The notes under the pieces: generated by a model
What the model was told of the DNA's origin: nothing
The model's input: only the letters and a program-made list of their open reading frames with translations
Databases searched by the model: none
Program-made: the position numbers and the translations under genes
Source: Bacteroidota bacterium
Lineage (GTDB): Bacteria > Bacteroidota > Rhodothermia > Rhodothermales > UBA10348
Direction of reading: 5' to 3'
DNA length: 5,518 bases
NCBI GenBank assembly: GCA_022571135.1
Contig: JACZYK010000199.1
Span: 1-5,518, forward strand
Shown: positions 1-5,518 of the stretch, in pieces
Numbering within the stretch: the first letter of the stretch is position 1
How the letters are laid out: each line of letters opens with the position of its first letter

Positions 1-774
1 CCATTGGAACTCTTGCGCGACGAGCGCAGTGGCGGGGCCCCAGTTCTCGTTCTTGCCGAACGCACCCGAATCGCCGGGGGCGTCAAGATCGGCGGGGCAC
101 GCTCCGTTGTTTCCTGGTACCGAGGTGCCGAACATTGTGCTGACGCTGTTGGTTAGGCCCGAGATGCACGGCGGAATGTCATCGGTGACGTTCGGGGAAA
201 TCGCCAAAATCTCGTGGTCGACCTCAATGCTCCGCCGGGCAAGCGCGTCGACGACATCGCCGATGGTGCTGCAGAGTGTTTCCGCTTCGTCCTTTATCGA
301 GTTGGATGTATCCATCAAGAACACTAAGTCCACTACTGACGGACACGAGGCACACTCATCCGGGATGCCGTTGCAGTCGCAGTCGCTGCTTGTCCCTCGC
401 TCAATGTCGAGACTATCCGGGAAGCCGTGTTGGTTGCAGTCCACAGACGGGTCCGGTAGCGCGCCTCCCGGCTCCGTCGCGAATACGATCGCGCCGCGGA
501 GTGCAGCCACCCCTGGGCCGGACTCGATGAATTCGACACCAAGTAGTTGGAAGACAGCCCGTCCATCGGTGTGGTGGGTACTCAGCTCAATAGCCACAAC
601 GTCTCCCCCCTCCAGGTCGTTCGGATAGTCAAGGCCCGCGAGCGTATTTAGGGGAAGGTCAAGCACAACGAGCGCATCGCTACCGATCCGCTGGTCTTCC
701 TCCTGTCGCCGAACGACGTCCTGTATATTATCCTCCGCATCGACCCGGTGAACGTTTCCAAAGCGATCACTCAT
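1..774 (-). CDS. VWA-domain protein with DCNxxGxPD motifs, partial at the left edge and probably 5'-truncated
   Basis: The frame is open from ATG 772-774 to the left edge (258 codons, no stop); the nearest upstream in-frame stop is TAA at 814-816. Counting from that ATG, residues 112-120 (DCNQHGFPD) and 131-139 (DCDCNGIPD) are two short Asp/Asn-rich motifs of the DCNxNGIPDEC kind, seen in secreted planctomycete proteins and reminiscent of dockerin-type calcium loops. A VWA domain follows: a hydrophobic strand (VVDLVFLMD, 147-155) ends in an intact DxSxS metal site (D155, S157, S159), and WGPATA lies at 245-250. VWA domains bind ligands or partner proteins through a metal ion, usually outside the cell. 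No signal peptide is visible, and the first ~30 residues are antisense to the permease remnant, so the native N terminus is probably lost and ATG 774 may be fortuitous. The substrate is unknown. The VWA identification is firm; the start is not. Confidence 0.75.
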   Translation of the reverse strand, partial: MSDRFGNVHRVDAEDNIQDVVRRQEEDQRIGSDALVVLDLPLNTLAGLDYPNDLEGGDVVAIELSTHHTDGRAVFQLLGVEFIESGPGVAALRGAIVFATEPGGALPDPSVDCNQHGFPDSLDIERGTSSDCDCNGIPDECASCPSVVDLVFLMDTSNSIKDEAETLCSTIGDVVDALARRSIEVDHEILAISPNVTDDIPPCISGLTNSVSTMFGTSVPGNNGACPADLDAPGDSGAFGKNENWGPATALVAQEFQW

Positions 775-1251
775 CTGGAAACGACGGGGCAGGATCGTTC
801 CCGAGTTTCCATTTTAATACTGCATTCTCGACGAGAATTTTGAGACTATGTATCGTTCCGAAGCTCGAATGAGCAGTTTGCTGGCTTACTTTACCGACAT
901 CGCCATCATGATTTAGTGCCTCGGACTCGTCGGCCTGGCCGCATTTATGGCCGAGCAGTACAAGAAGGAAATCAGCATCCGAAATGTTCTCGGACCCTCA
1001 ACCCGAAACATCGCACTTCTGCTCTCCGGAGATTATGTCCCACTGATGGCAATAGTCGTCGTGGTGGGTGGTCCGCTGGCCTGGTTCGTCAACAATATGG
1101 TTATGGAAAATTCGCGAATCGAATATCCGTCGGTCCATGGATCGTTGCGTAGAGCATCCTCGGAACGTTGACACTGGCATTGCTGAGGGTCGGACCCCAG
1201 ACACTGAAAGCTGATCTGGCTAATCCGTTTGGCACATTTAGAAGCGAGTAA
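673..1251 (+). pseudogene. Decayed C-terminal fragment of a MacB/FtsX-type ABC transporter permease
   Basis: Three frames joined in order match the end of a MacB-like permease. Frame one (about 673-787) gives DPLVFLLSP and YIILRIDPVNVSKAITHLE, the end of the periplasmic domain. After a shift near 787-791, frame two gives RIVPEFPF, a TAA stop (815-817), then ILDENFETMYRSEARM. A membrane segment follows, broken by TAG (914-916), then GLAAFMAEQYKKEISIR and NVLGPSTRNIALLLSGDY, matching the family's AEQRTKEIGIRKVLGAS coupling helix, and a second membrane segment ending PLAWFVNN. Loss of about one base near 1111 moves the reading to FANRISVGPW, a TAG (1150-1152), a last membrane segment and the typical ending (LKADLANPFGTFRSE, TAA 1249-1251). 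Intact members are about 400 or 800 residues long and work with an ATPase; here only about 190 codons remain. Weak similarity may extend upstream to about 613. It is convergent with the operon and presumably non-functional. Confidence 0.88.
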
Positions 1252-1313
1252 GAATAAAGGCGTGGCGTCTAAAGATCTCTTACCCGGCCGTCAATGTCCC
1301 CCGGAGTGGGTGA

Positions 1314-2465
1314 CTACTCCATTCTTTCCTGTGCGCGATGACCGGTCACTCGGCCGACCGCCCTTCGAAGTCTATAGATGAGTGCGATAGGAAACTTCGC
1401 TATACTCTGAACCCCCCAGGCGTCACAGAGATAACCAATGAATCCACCACCTGCTGAGTCTTTCGGGCTTTCGGAACGACGAAAGCGGATGAAGTGACTA
1501 ATCAGCGATGCCAGGTATGAGTTGCAGTGGCGATTCATGGTCCAGGTCCGAATACTCGTACCAGCCCCTCTGTTGGAAGAAGAAAGAGAATTGATGATTC
1601 GGTCAGGTACCCCTGATCCGTGGCTGTCACGCAGGTAGGCCAGGCAGTGTGCGATAGGAACCCCCAACTTTCGCCGTTCCGCTTCCGATACGAACTTCTC
1701 CCAGTCCAACTCTGGCTTCATTCTCAAAACCGTGACCGCATCCGCCACCCATTGCGTTTTGGTCGACGAACATGGATTCAGCCCGTGAGCCAGAATTAGA
1801 AAAAGATGAAGTGCGGCCGAAGGTGCTCTGAACTTGACGCCGCCCGCCTCCAACGGAATCGAGGATGTCCAGAAGACATCATCCACATTATGTCTGGCAT
1901 CATGGTGCAGTATATACCAGTGAAGGTCCAGTTCTTCTCCACCTTCATTGATGAATGCCAGGGCGTGACGGGTTCTCATCACTTGACGCCATGTCTGAGT
2001 AGGCAGAACGCCGGACTGACAGTATCCTCGCCTGGCCATAATACCGGCAACCGCCGTGGCATCATTCGGTCTGACCAGAAGATCCATATCATTCATAACA
2101 CGCTGTCCTGCATCCGCGTAATATGAAAAGGCTTGCGGTAGCCCCTTCACCACCAACATCGGAATCCCAGCCCGTTCAAGATCACCTGCAAGCGAAGTCA
2201 TCGCATGGAGGAACGCGTGATTCTTCAACCATGTCCTTTTGTATACGCCGCGAAGCCGCTTTGCGTCCTCGTCACTTGAGAGCTTGCCTGACAGATTTCT
2301 CCAGATAATAGGAAGCAGCCGGTAGGTGCTGACGTCAATGTGGTCGAGCGAAATGGCTCTTCGGCGCCATGTGATCCATGCCTCCAACGCATCTTCTGTA
2401 TCACCCAGTGCCGCCTTGAGCAGGAGGCCATGGACTGGTGTGGGCCAGTTTCCATGGTCTTTCAT
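1314..2465 (-). CDS. Nucleotidyltransferase family protein (NTP_transf_5 / PF14907-like)
   Basis: A 383-residue protein, close to the usual length for uncharacterised NTP_transf_5 proteins. Family marks visible in order are LVVKGLPQA (104-112), the metal-site stretch QRVMNDMDLLV (121-131; R122, D126 and D128 give the DxD pair of the polymerase-beta fold), a third acidic position in ELDLHW (178-183), and a helical part with HGLN (227-230) and WVADAV (239-244). The catalytic residues look intact, so it is probably active, moving a nucleotide or a sugar from a nucleotide-sugar onto an unknown acceptor. No signal peptide or clear membrane segment is seen; the C terminus (about 355-380) is basic and partly hydrophobic. 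Its ATG overlaps the stop of the upstream GT2 gene (ATGA), so translation is probably coupled; it is the last gene of the operon. In glycosylated phospho-lasso peptide clusters a protein of this type has been reported to act after an HprK-like kinase. The family is likely; the acceptor is unknown. Confidence 0.82.
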   Translation of the reverse strand: MKDHGNWPTPVHGLLLKAALGDTEDALEAWITWRRRAISLDHIDVSTYRLLPIIWRNLSGKLSSDEDAKRLRGVYKRTWLKNHAFLHAMTSLAGDLERAGIPMLVVKGLPQAFSYYADAGQRVMNDMDLLVRPNDATAVAGIMARRGYCQSGVLPTQTWRQVMRTRHALAFINEGGEELDLHWYILHHDARHNVDDVFWTSSIPLEAGGVKFRAPSAALHLFLILAHGLNPCSSTKTQWVADAVTVLRMKPELDWEKFVSEAERRKLGVPIAHCLAYLRDSHGSGVPDRIINSLSSSNRGAGTSIRTWTMNRHCNSYLASLISHFIRFRRSESPKDSAGGGFIGYLCDAWGVQSIAKFPIALIYRLRRAVGRVTGHRAQERME

Positions 2466-3187
2466 GGACCGTTCCCAACGGATTTATTCTTTCGTCTCCG
2501 ATCCATGGATTGCTTCAGAACATGAAGATAATCCCCGTAAGAATCGCGCTCGGTAATCACGGTGTTTCGGCCGTGTATCCGTCGATAGTACAATACATCA
2601 GGGAGTTCCACGATTCGTGGTTGTCTTTCCTGAAATCGTAAATACCAGTCTATCCATTCGCCTAATTTCCACCTGGTCTCAAACGGGCCGATCTCCATAA
2701 ATACGGAGCGCCTGATCAGCATTGATCCGACATGTGCAGCATAATACTTTCGATTTTTGTCGATCATATAGGCGCAAGAATCTTTAAGATCTGGACTGAT
2801 AAATTCTGATACTGAACCCAAAACGGCGTCTACGGCGTCGTCAGATCTGATCGCTTCGATCTGCAGACGCAGCTTTTCCGGCGCCCAGATATCATCAGCA
2901 TCTATAAATGACAGATACTCCCCGGTTGCCTGGTCCACACCTCGATTGCGTGCGGCGCCGATTCCTGCATGTTCCTGCGAAATGAGGCGCACCAAAGGCG
3001 CATACTCGCCTATGATGTCAGTCTCGCTTTCGGTCGATCCGTCATCTACCACGACGACCTCTTTCAGGTGCGGCTGAGTAATCACGCTCTCGAGTGCTTC
3101 CCGAAAATATCGTGAAGCATTGTAGAAGGGAAGGATAACGCTGACCATAGCATCCGCGGGTTGTGGTTCTGGAACATGGGGAGCCAT
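2462..3187 (-). CDS. Glycosyltransferase family 2 (GT-A fold), second of a tandem pair
   Basis: A 241-residue single-domain GT2 enzyme, predicted to be inverting, cytoplasmic and nucleotide-sugar dependent. Visible motifs are VILPFYN (17-23), VVDDGST (46-52, nucleotide binding), AGIGAARNRG (74-83), the metal-binding FIDADDIW (94-101), a probable catalytic acidic region GEWIDW (176-181), and RRIHGRNT near the C terminus (202-209). No transmembrane helix is present, so any membrane attachment would be peripheral. The chosen ATG lies 14 bases after the preceding gene's stop. An internal ATG at 3146-3148 would start directly at MVSVILPFYN and is equally plausible, since the first 13 residues are proline-rich and neither start has a Shine-Dalgarno match. 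The gene ends in a 4-base overlap with the nucleotidyltransferase gene. Donor and acceptor sugars cannot be read from the sequence. It resembles its GT2 neighbour in layout but is clearly diverged from it. Confidence 0.92.
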   Translation of the reverse strand: MAPHVPEPQPADAMVSVILPFYNASRYFREALESVITQPHLKEVVVVDDGSTESETDIIGEYAPLVRLISQEHAGIGAARNRGVDQATGEYLSFIDADDIWAPEKLRLQIEAIRSDDAVDAVLGSVSEFISPDLKDSCAYMIDKNRKYYAAHVGSMLIRRSVFMEIGPFETRWKLGEWIDWYLRFQERQPRIVELPDVLYYRRIHGRNTVITERDSYGDYLHVLKQSMDRRRKNKSVGNGP

Positions 3188-3201
3188 GCAATAGGTAAGG
3201 G

Positions 3202-3891
3202 TTACTTGGGAGCCGTGTCCTTCTTTCTCTTTACGGAATCTCTGATTATGCGGAGCAACTCGGTTCTACCCAGTTCCGTCCTTCTGGACTCATTTTCGTT
3301 ATGAATGCAACGCTTCAGCAGGACTTCATCGACGAACTTGAAATCAACTCCCATATCTCGGGCCCTAAAAAGCCAGTCGGCGTCGCTGTTGGTAGTCATA
3401 GATTCATCAAATGTCCCGATCCGCTCATACAGATCCGACCTGAAAAGCCAGGCGCTTGGAAAGTACCCCGTTTGACTCTGTTCAAGCCACTCCGACCGAA
3501 CCCAGGATGGAGCCTCCGAGACATCTTCCAGAAAGAATTCCGCTCTACAAAACACGATTGATGAATGCGGATTCTGTGTCAACAGATCGACCTGTCGTCG
3601 CAACTTTGAGGAAAGCCAATAGTCATCCTGATCCAGAAGAGCAATAAACTCCCCCGGAGCGCTTGTAATTCCACTGTTCCGAGCCGCCGCAACACCGCGA
3701 CATTCCTGTTCGATGCATTGTACACTCGGATAATCTGCCAGGATGCTCGAACTCCCGTCCGTGGAGCCGTCATTAACCACAATGACCTCGACCGATTCGT
3801 AGTCCTGGGCAAGTACACTGTCGAGTGCGCGACGCAGAAACCGCTCACCGTTATGGACCGGAATGACAACGCTGACTAAAGATGCAATCAT
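3202..3891 (-). CDS. Glycosyltransferase family 2 (GT-A fold), first of a tandem pair
   Basis: A 229-residue GT2 protein starting directly with its first beta strand (SVVIPVHNG, 7-15), which supports the chosen start. Further motifs are VVNDGSTDG (38-46), RGVAAARNSG (65-74), the metal-binding LLDQDDYW (85-92), a later acidic motif SDADWLFRA (169-177) in the position of the catalytic ED, and RCIHNENES (194-202), which parallels RRIHGRNT in the next gene. It should transfer one sugar from a nucleotide donor to a lipid-linked, peptide or glycan acceptor at the cytoplasmic face; the specificity is unknown. It has no membrane helix and ends in a lysine-rich tail (KRKKDTAPK) that could favour contact with acidic lipids or partners, which is inference. 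Its ATG overlaps the TGA of the GT4 gene (ATGA), indicating translational coupling. The two adjacent GT2 genes probably act one after the other on the same acceptor. Confidence 0.93.
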   Translation of the reverse strand: MIASLVSVVIPVHNGERFLRRALDSVLAQDYESVEVIVVNDGSTDGSSSILADYPSVQCIEQECRGVAAARNSGITSAPGEFIALLDQDDYWLSSKLRRQVDLLTQNPHSSIVFCRAEFFLEDVSEAPSWVRSEWLEQSQTGYFPSAWLFRSDLYERIGTFDESMTTNSDADWLFRARDMGVDFKFVDEVLLKRCIHNENESRRTELGRTELLRIIRDSVKRKKDTAPK

Positions 3892-4994
3892 GATTGCTCG
3901 AGTTCTGAATAGATGCGCTCATACCCGTCCACCATGGTTTCGAACGAGAAGAGTCTGTTTGCTCGTTCTCGCCCTTTGTCACCCATTCGGATTGCCAGCG
4001 CTGGATCATTGAGAAGTCGTAGGACATTATCAGCCAACGCTCCAGAATTGTCAGGTTCGACCAGCAGGCCTGAAATTCCTTCTTCGATGACCTCGGGAAG
4101 GCCGCCAACTCTTGCGGCTATCACCGGACATCCCTGTTGTGCTGCCTGCAGGGCCACCAGGCCAAACGGCTCGTTAAACCGTGAGGGCATGAGTGTAATC
4201 GTGGCGCTCCCGATTAGATCACTCACTTCCTCCGGTGGAATCCATCCCGGAAACATCACTCGATTTGAGAGTCCAAGTCTTAAGCCTTTCGACATGAGCC
4301 CCTCGCGATCCGGACCGTCTCCGGCAATGATAAGCTTAACGTCCGGATGTTTGATAGCGATTTCCGCAAACGCGTCTAATGCTACGTCGAATCCTTTCTC
4401 TCGTGACAACCGGCCAAGACATAATAGACGTGGTACGGAAAACCGATGACTGTTCCGCTGGTCTGACTCGGGAAGTCCATTGTAGACCAGAGACATTCGA
4501 TCGGCCGCATACGATGCATTCTTTTTCAACAGTTGCAGCATAAACTCACTGACTGTCGTAACGGCATCGGCGTGACGAATAAGTTGTCCGAGCAAGGCGT
4601 AATCCTGAATCCTTTCATCCTTCAACTCATCATGGATCGTCAACAGAGTCGGCGGAAATGGCAGAATTCGAGAATTAAGGTGAAAATACGTTCCTGGATC
4701 CGTGCAATGAACGTGTACAAGATCGGGAGCGAAGCTCTGCTTCAAGGCTGATACTCTATAGCGAATCGCAGCTATCGCTTTTAGATCCTGAGCCATCAAA
4801 GCTTGGTGCGAGGAGATTCGATGGACACGGATACCCTCGCATATATCCTCACCGATCGGATCATTATCGCCCTGAACGGCAACAGCCATTATTTCGTGAC
4901 CACGATCCTTCAACGCGTGGATGAGCGCTTTGCATACAATCTCGACGCCACCGATATGTGCGCCAAAAAGCCTCGTCCAGAAAAGAATTCGCAT
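3888..4994 (-). CDS. Glycosyltransferase family 4 (GT-B fold), retaining
   Basis: A 368-residue protein of typical GT4 length with both Rossmann-like halves. The N-terminal acceptor half starts MRILFWTRLFGAHIGGVE, with the glycine-rich GGVE loop at 15-18, followed by HVHCTDPGTYFH (94-105) and TVSEFM (147-152). The C-terminal donor half has YNGLP (171-175), CLGRLSREKGFD (192-203; R195 and K200 are the usual phosphate contacts), AGDGPDRE (224-231), SRFNEPFGLVALQ (271-283) and GGLPEVI (297-303). GT4 enzymes transfer hexoses such as mannose, glucose or GlcNAc with retention of configuration. The second acid of the E-x7-E donor motif is replaced by glutamine (E275, Q283), a variant found in some active members. 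The start lies 6 bases after the stop of the kinase gene, and the stop overlaps the next start. No Shine-Dalgarno sequence is evident before the ATG. Family membership is very clear; donor and acceptor are not predictable. Confidence 0.94.
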   Translation of the reverse strand: MRILFWTRLFGAHIGGVEIVCKALIHALKDRGHEIMAVAVQGDNDPIGEDICEGIRVHRISSHQALMAQDLKAIAAIRYRVSALKQSFAPDLVHVHCTDPGTYFHLNSRILPFPPTLLTIHDELKDERIQDYALLGQLIRHADAVTTVSEFMLQLLKKNASYAADRMSLVYNGLPESDQRNSHRFSVPRLLCLGRLSREKGFDVALDAFAEIAIKHPDVKLIIAGDGPDREGLMSKGLRLGLSNRVMFPGWIPPEEVSDLIGSATITLMPSRFNEPFGLVALQAAQQGCPVIAARVGGLPEVIEEGISGLLVEPDNSGALADNVLRLLNDPALAIRMGDKGRERANRLFSFETMVDGYERIYSELEQS

Positions 4995-5000
4995 TAGAGA

Positions 5001-5518
5001 TCAGACATTGTTTAAGAGATTATCAATGAGTCCGGGAAGAGCCTCCGTATCTCTGCCGATCTGAAGCCGATACGAGGGAACCGACCGCGCGATGACGGCG
5101 AGACGATTGAAAGTAGTGGCATTGCTCCCAGGAAGCTGAAAGAGCGTATTCGGGCCCAGAGTGCGAAGGGCCTCCGACGCTTTTACGGGCTGCAGTGAGA
5201 CGGTCTCAGATTCGACAATTTGTGGAATCAGAATTGCGCGAAGTGGAAACTCCAGAATCACTCGATCCGGAAAATGTACAGACACGTAGAGTAATGATTT
5301 CTCGTCCTCGTCCGGTTCACTCTCGTTGATCCGGGACTTCAGAAATGGAAGTCGATCTAGACTTCCTCTGTCCAACTTGCCGGTGCCGTAAATGCTGTAA
5401 ACGGTCGGATTCGGATCGGGGCGGACCACGCAATAGTCATCTGCTGCATATCCAAGGGTAGAATTAAGACACGACAGAGAAGAAGTGGATTTTCCAGATC
5501 CACCCTTCCCGATGAGTA
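5001..5518 (-). CDS. HprK-like P-loop kinase, 5' partial at the right edge
   Basis: The frame enters from the right edge and runs 171 full codons to TGA at 5001-5003. The first visible residues form a Walker A loop (LIGKGGSGKSTSS), followed by YAADDYCVV, whose paired aspartates match the Walker B/acid-base position of HPr kinases. Then come YSIYGTGKLDRG and, near the end, SEALRTLGPNTLFQLPG, which fit the HprK-related kinases found near asparagine-synthase-like, PqqD and lasso-peptide genes rather than true HprK: the canonical HprK signature (EVRGLG) is absent. Such kinases are expected to phosphorylate a serine or another hydroxyl using ATP; lasso-peptide members phosphorylate the peptide's C-terminal residue. 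Full-length relatives are around 300 residues, so roughly 100-130 N-terminal residues lie outside the window. A GTG at 5427-5429 is not the start, because the P-loop is upstream of it in the same frame. It is the first visible gene of the operon, 6 bases before the GT4 start. Confidence 0.83.
   Translation of the reverse strand, partial: LIGKGGSGKSTSSLSCLNSTLGYAADDYCVVRPDPNPTVYSIYGTGKLDRGSLDRLPFLKSRINESEPDEDEKSLLYVSVHFPDRVILEFPLRAILIPQIVESETVSLQPVKASEALRTLGPNTLFQLPGSNATTFNRLAVIARSVPSYRLQIGRDTEALPGLIDNLLNNV

Noticed and set aside
29..628. A 199-codon open frame on the plus strand
   Set aside because: It has low-complexity Ser/Pro/Ala content and no recognisable motif, and it lies opposite the minus-strand frame with a clear VWA domain, so it is an antisense shadow.
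947..1171. A 74-codon plus-strand ORF as a stand-alone small membrane protein
   Set aside because: Its sequence is the internal coupling helix and a membrane segment of a MacB-type permease, and flanking sequence in the same or shifted frames continues the match; it is one piece of the pseudogene.
1252..1313. A short RiPP precursor or RNA gene between the permease relic and the operon end
   Set aside because: The gap is only 62 bases and holds no credible start plus ORF, no repeat and no stable fold that I can see.
1303..1320. Possible terminator hairpin (GGAGT / ACTCC, 8-base loop) at the end of the nucleotidyltransferase gene
   Set aside because: The stem is only 5 bp, it overlaps the stop codon and it has no U-tract on either strand; it is too weak to call a terminator.
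3913..4449. A 178-codon plus-strand open frame
   Set aside because: It is antisense to the well-supported GT4 gene and shows no domain motif of its own.
5001..5429. A shorter kinase ORF starting at GTG 5427-5429
   Set aside because: The same frame continues upstream to the edge and includes the Walker A loop and DD motif, so the true start is outside the window.

Overview
The window reads as bacterial DNA with two unrelated parts. The right three quarters (1314 to the right edge) is a compact minus-strand operon, read from right to left: an HprK-like P-loop kinase (5' end outside the window), a GT4 glycosyltransferase, two GT2 glycosyltransferases, and a nucleotidyltransferase-fold protein of the NTP_transf_5 type. 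Gaps are 6 and 14 bases, and two junctions are ATGA stop/start overlaps, so the genes are probably co-transcribed and partly translationally coupled. The promoter must lie beyond the right edge.

An HprK-like kinase with an NTP_transf_5 protein recurs beside PqqD, lasso-type peptidase and asparagine-synthase-like genes in peptide-modification clusters, and sometimes beside glycosyltransferases. I infer that this operon could decorate a peptide or a cell-surface glycan by phosphorylation and sugar transfer. No precursor peptide, PqqD, cyclase or transporter is visible here, so the product is unknown.

The left quarter (1-1313) looks like a scar. On the plus strand, about 673-1251 is a decayed C-terminal fragment of a MacB/FtsX-type ABC transporter permease, with three in-frame stops and two frameshifts, convergent with the operon. 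On the minus strand, 774 to the left edge is an uninterrupted frame with two DCNxxGxPD motifs and then a von Willebrand A (VWA) domain with an intact DxSxS metal site, continuing beyond the left edge. Its first 30 or so codons are antisense to the permease remnant and it lacks a signal peptide, so the VWA gene is probably 5'-truncated and joined to the permease remnant near 600-690. An automatic gene caller could easily miss both.

Taxonomy is uncertain. Tandem DCNxNGIPD motifs before a secreted VWA domain are best known from Planctomycetota. The MacB-type permease is abundant in Bacteroidota, Rhodothermota and related phyla. The starts show no clear Shine-Dalgarno sequences, which fits either. 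I see no tRNA, rRNA, CRISPR array, insertion sequence or convincing terminator.
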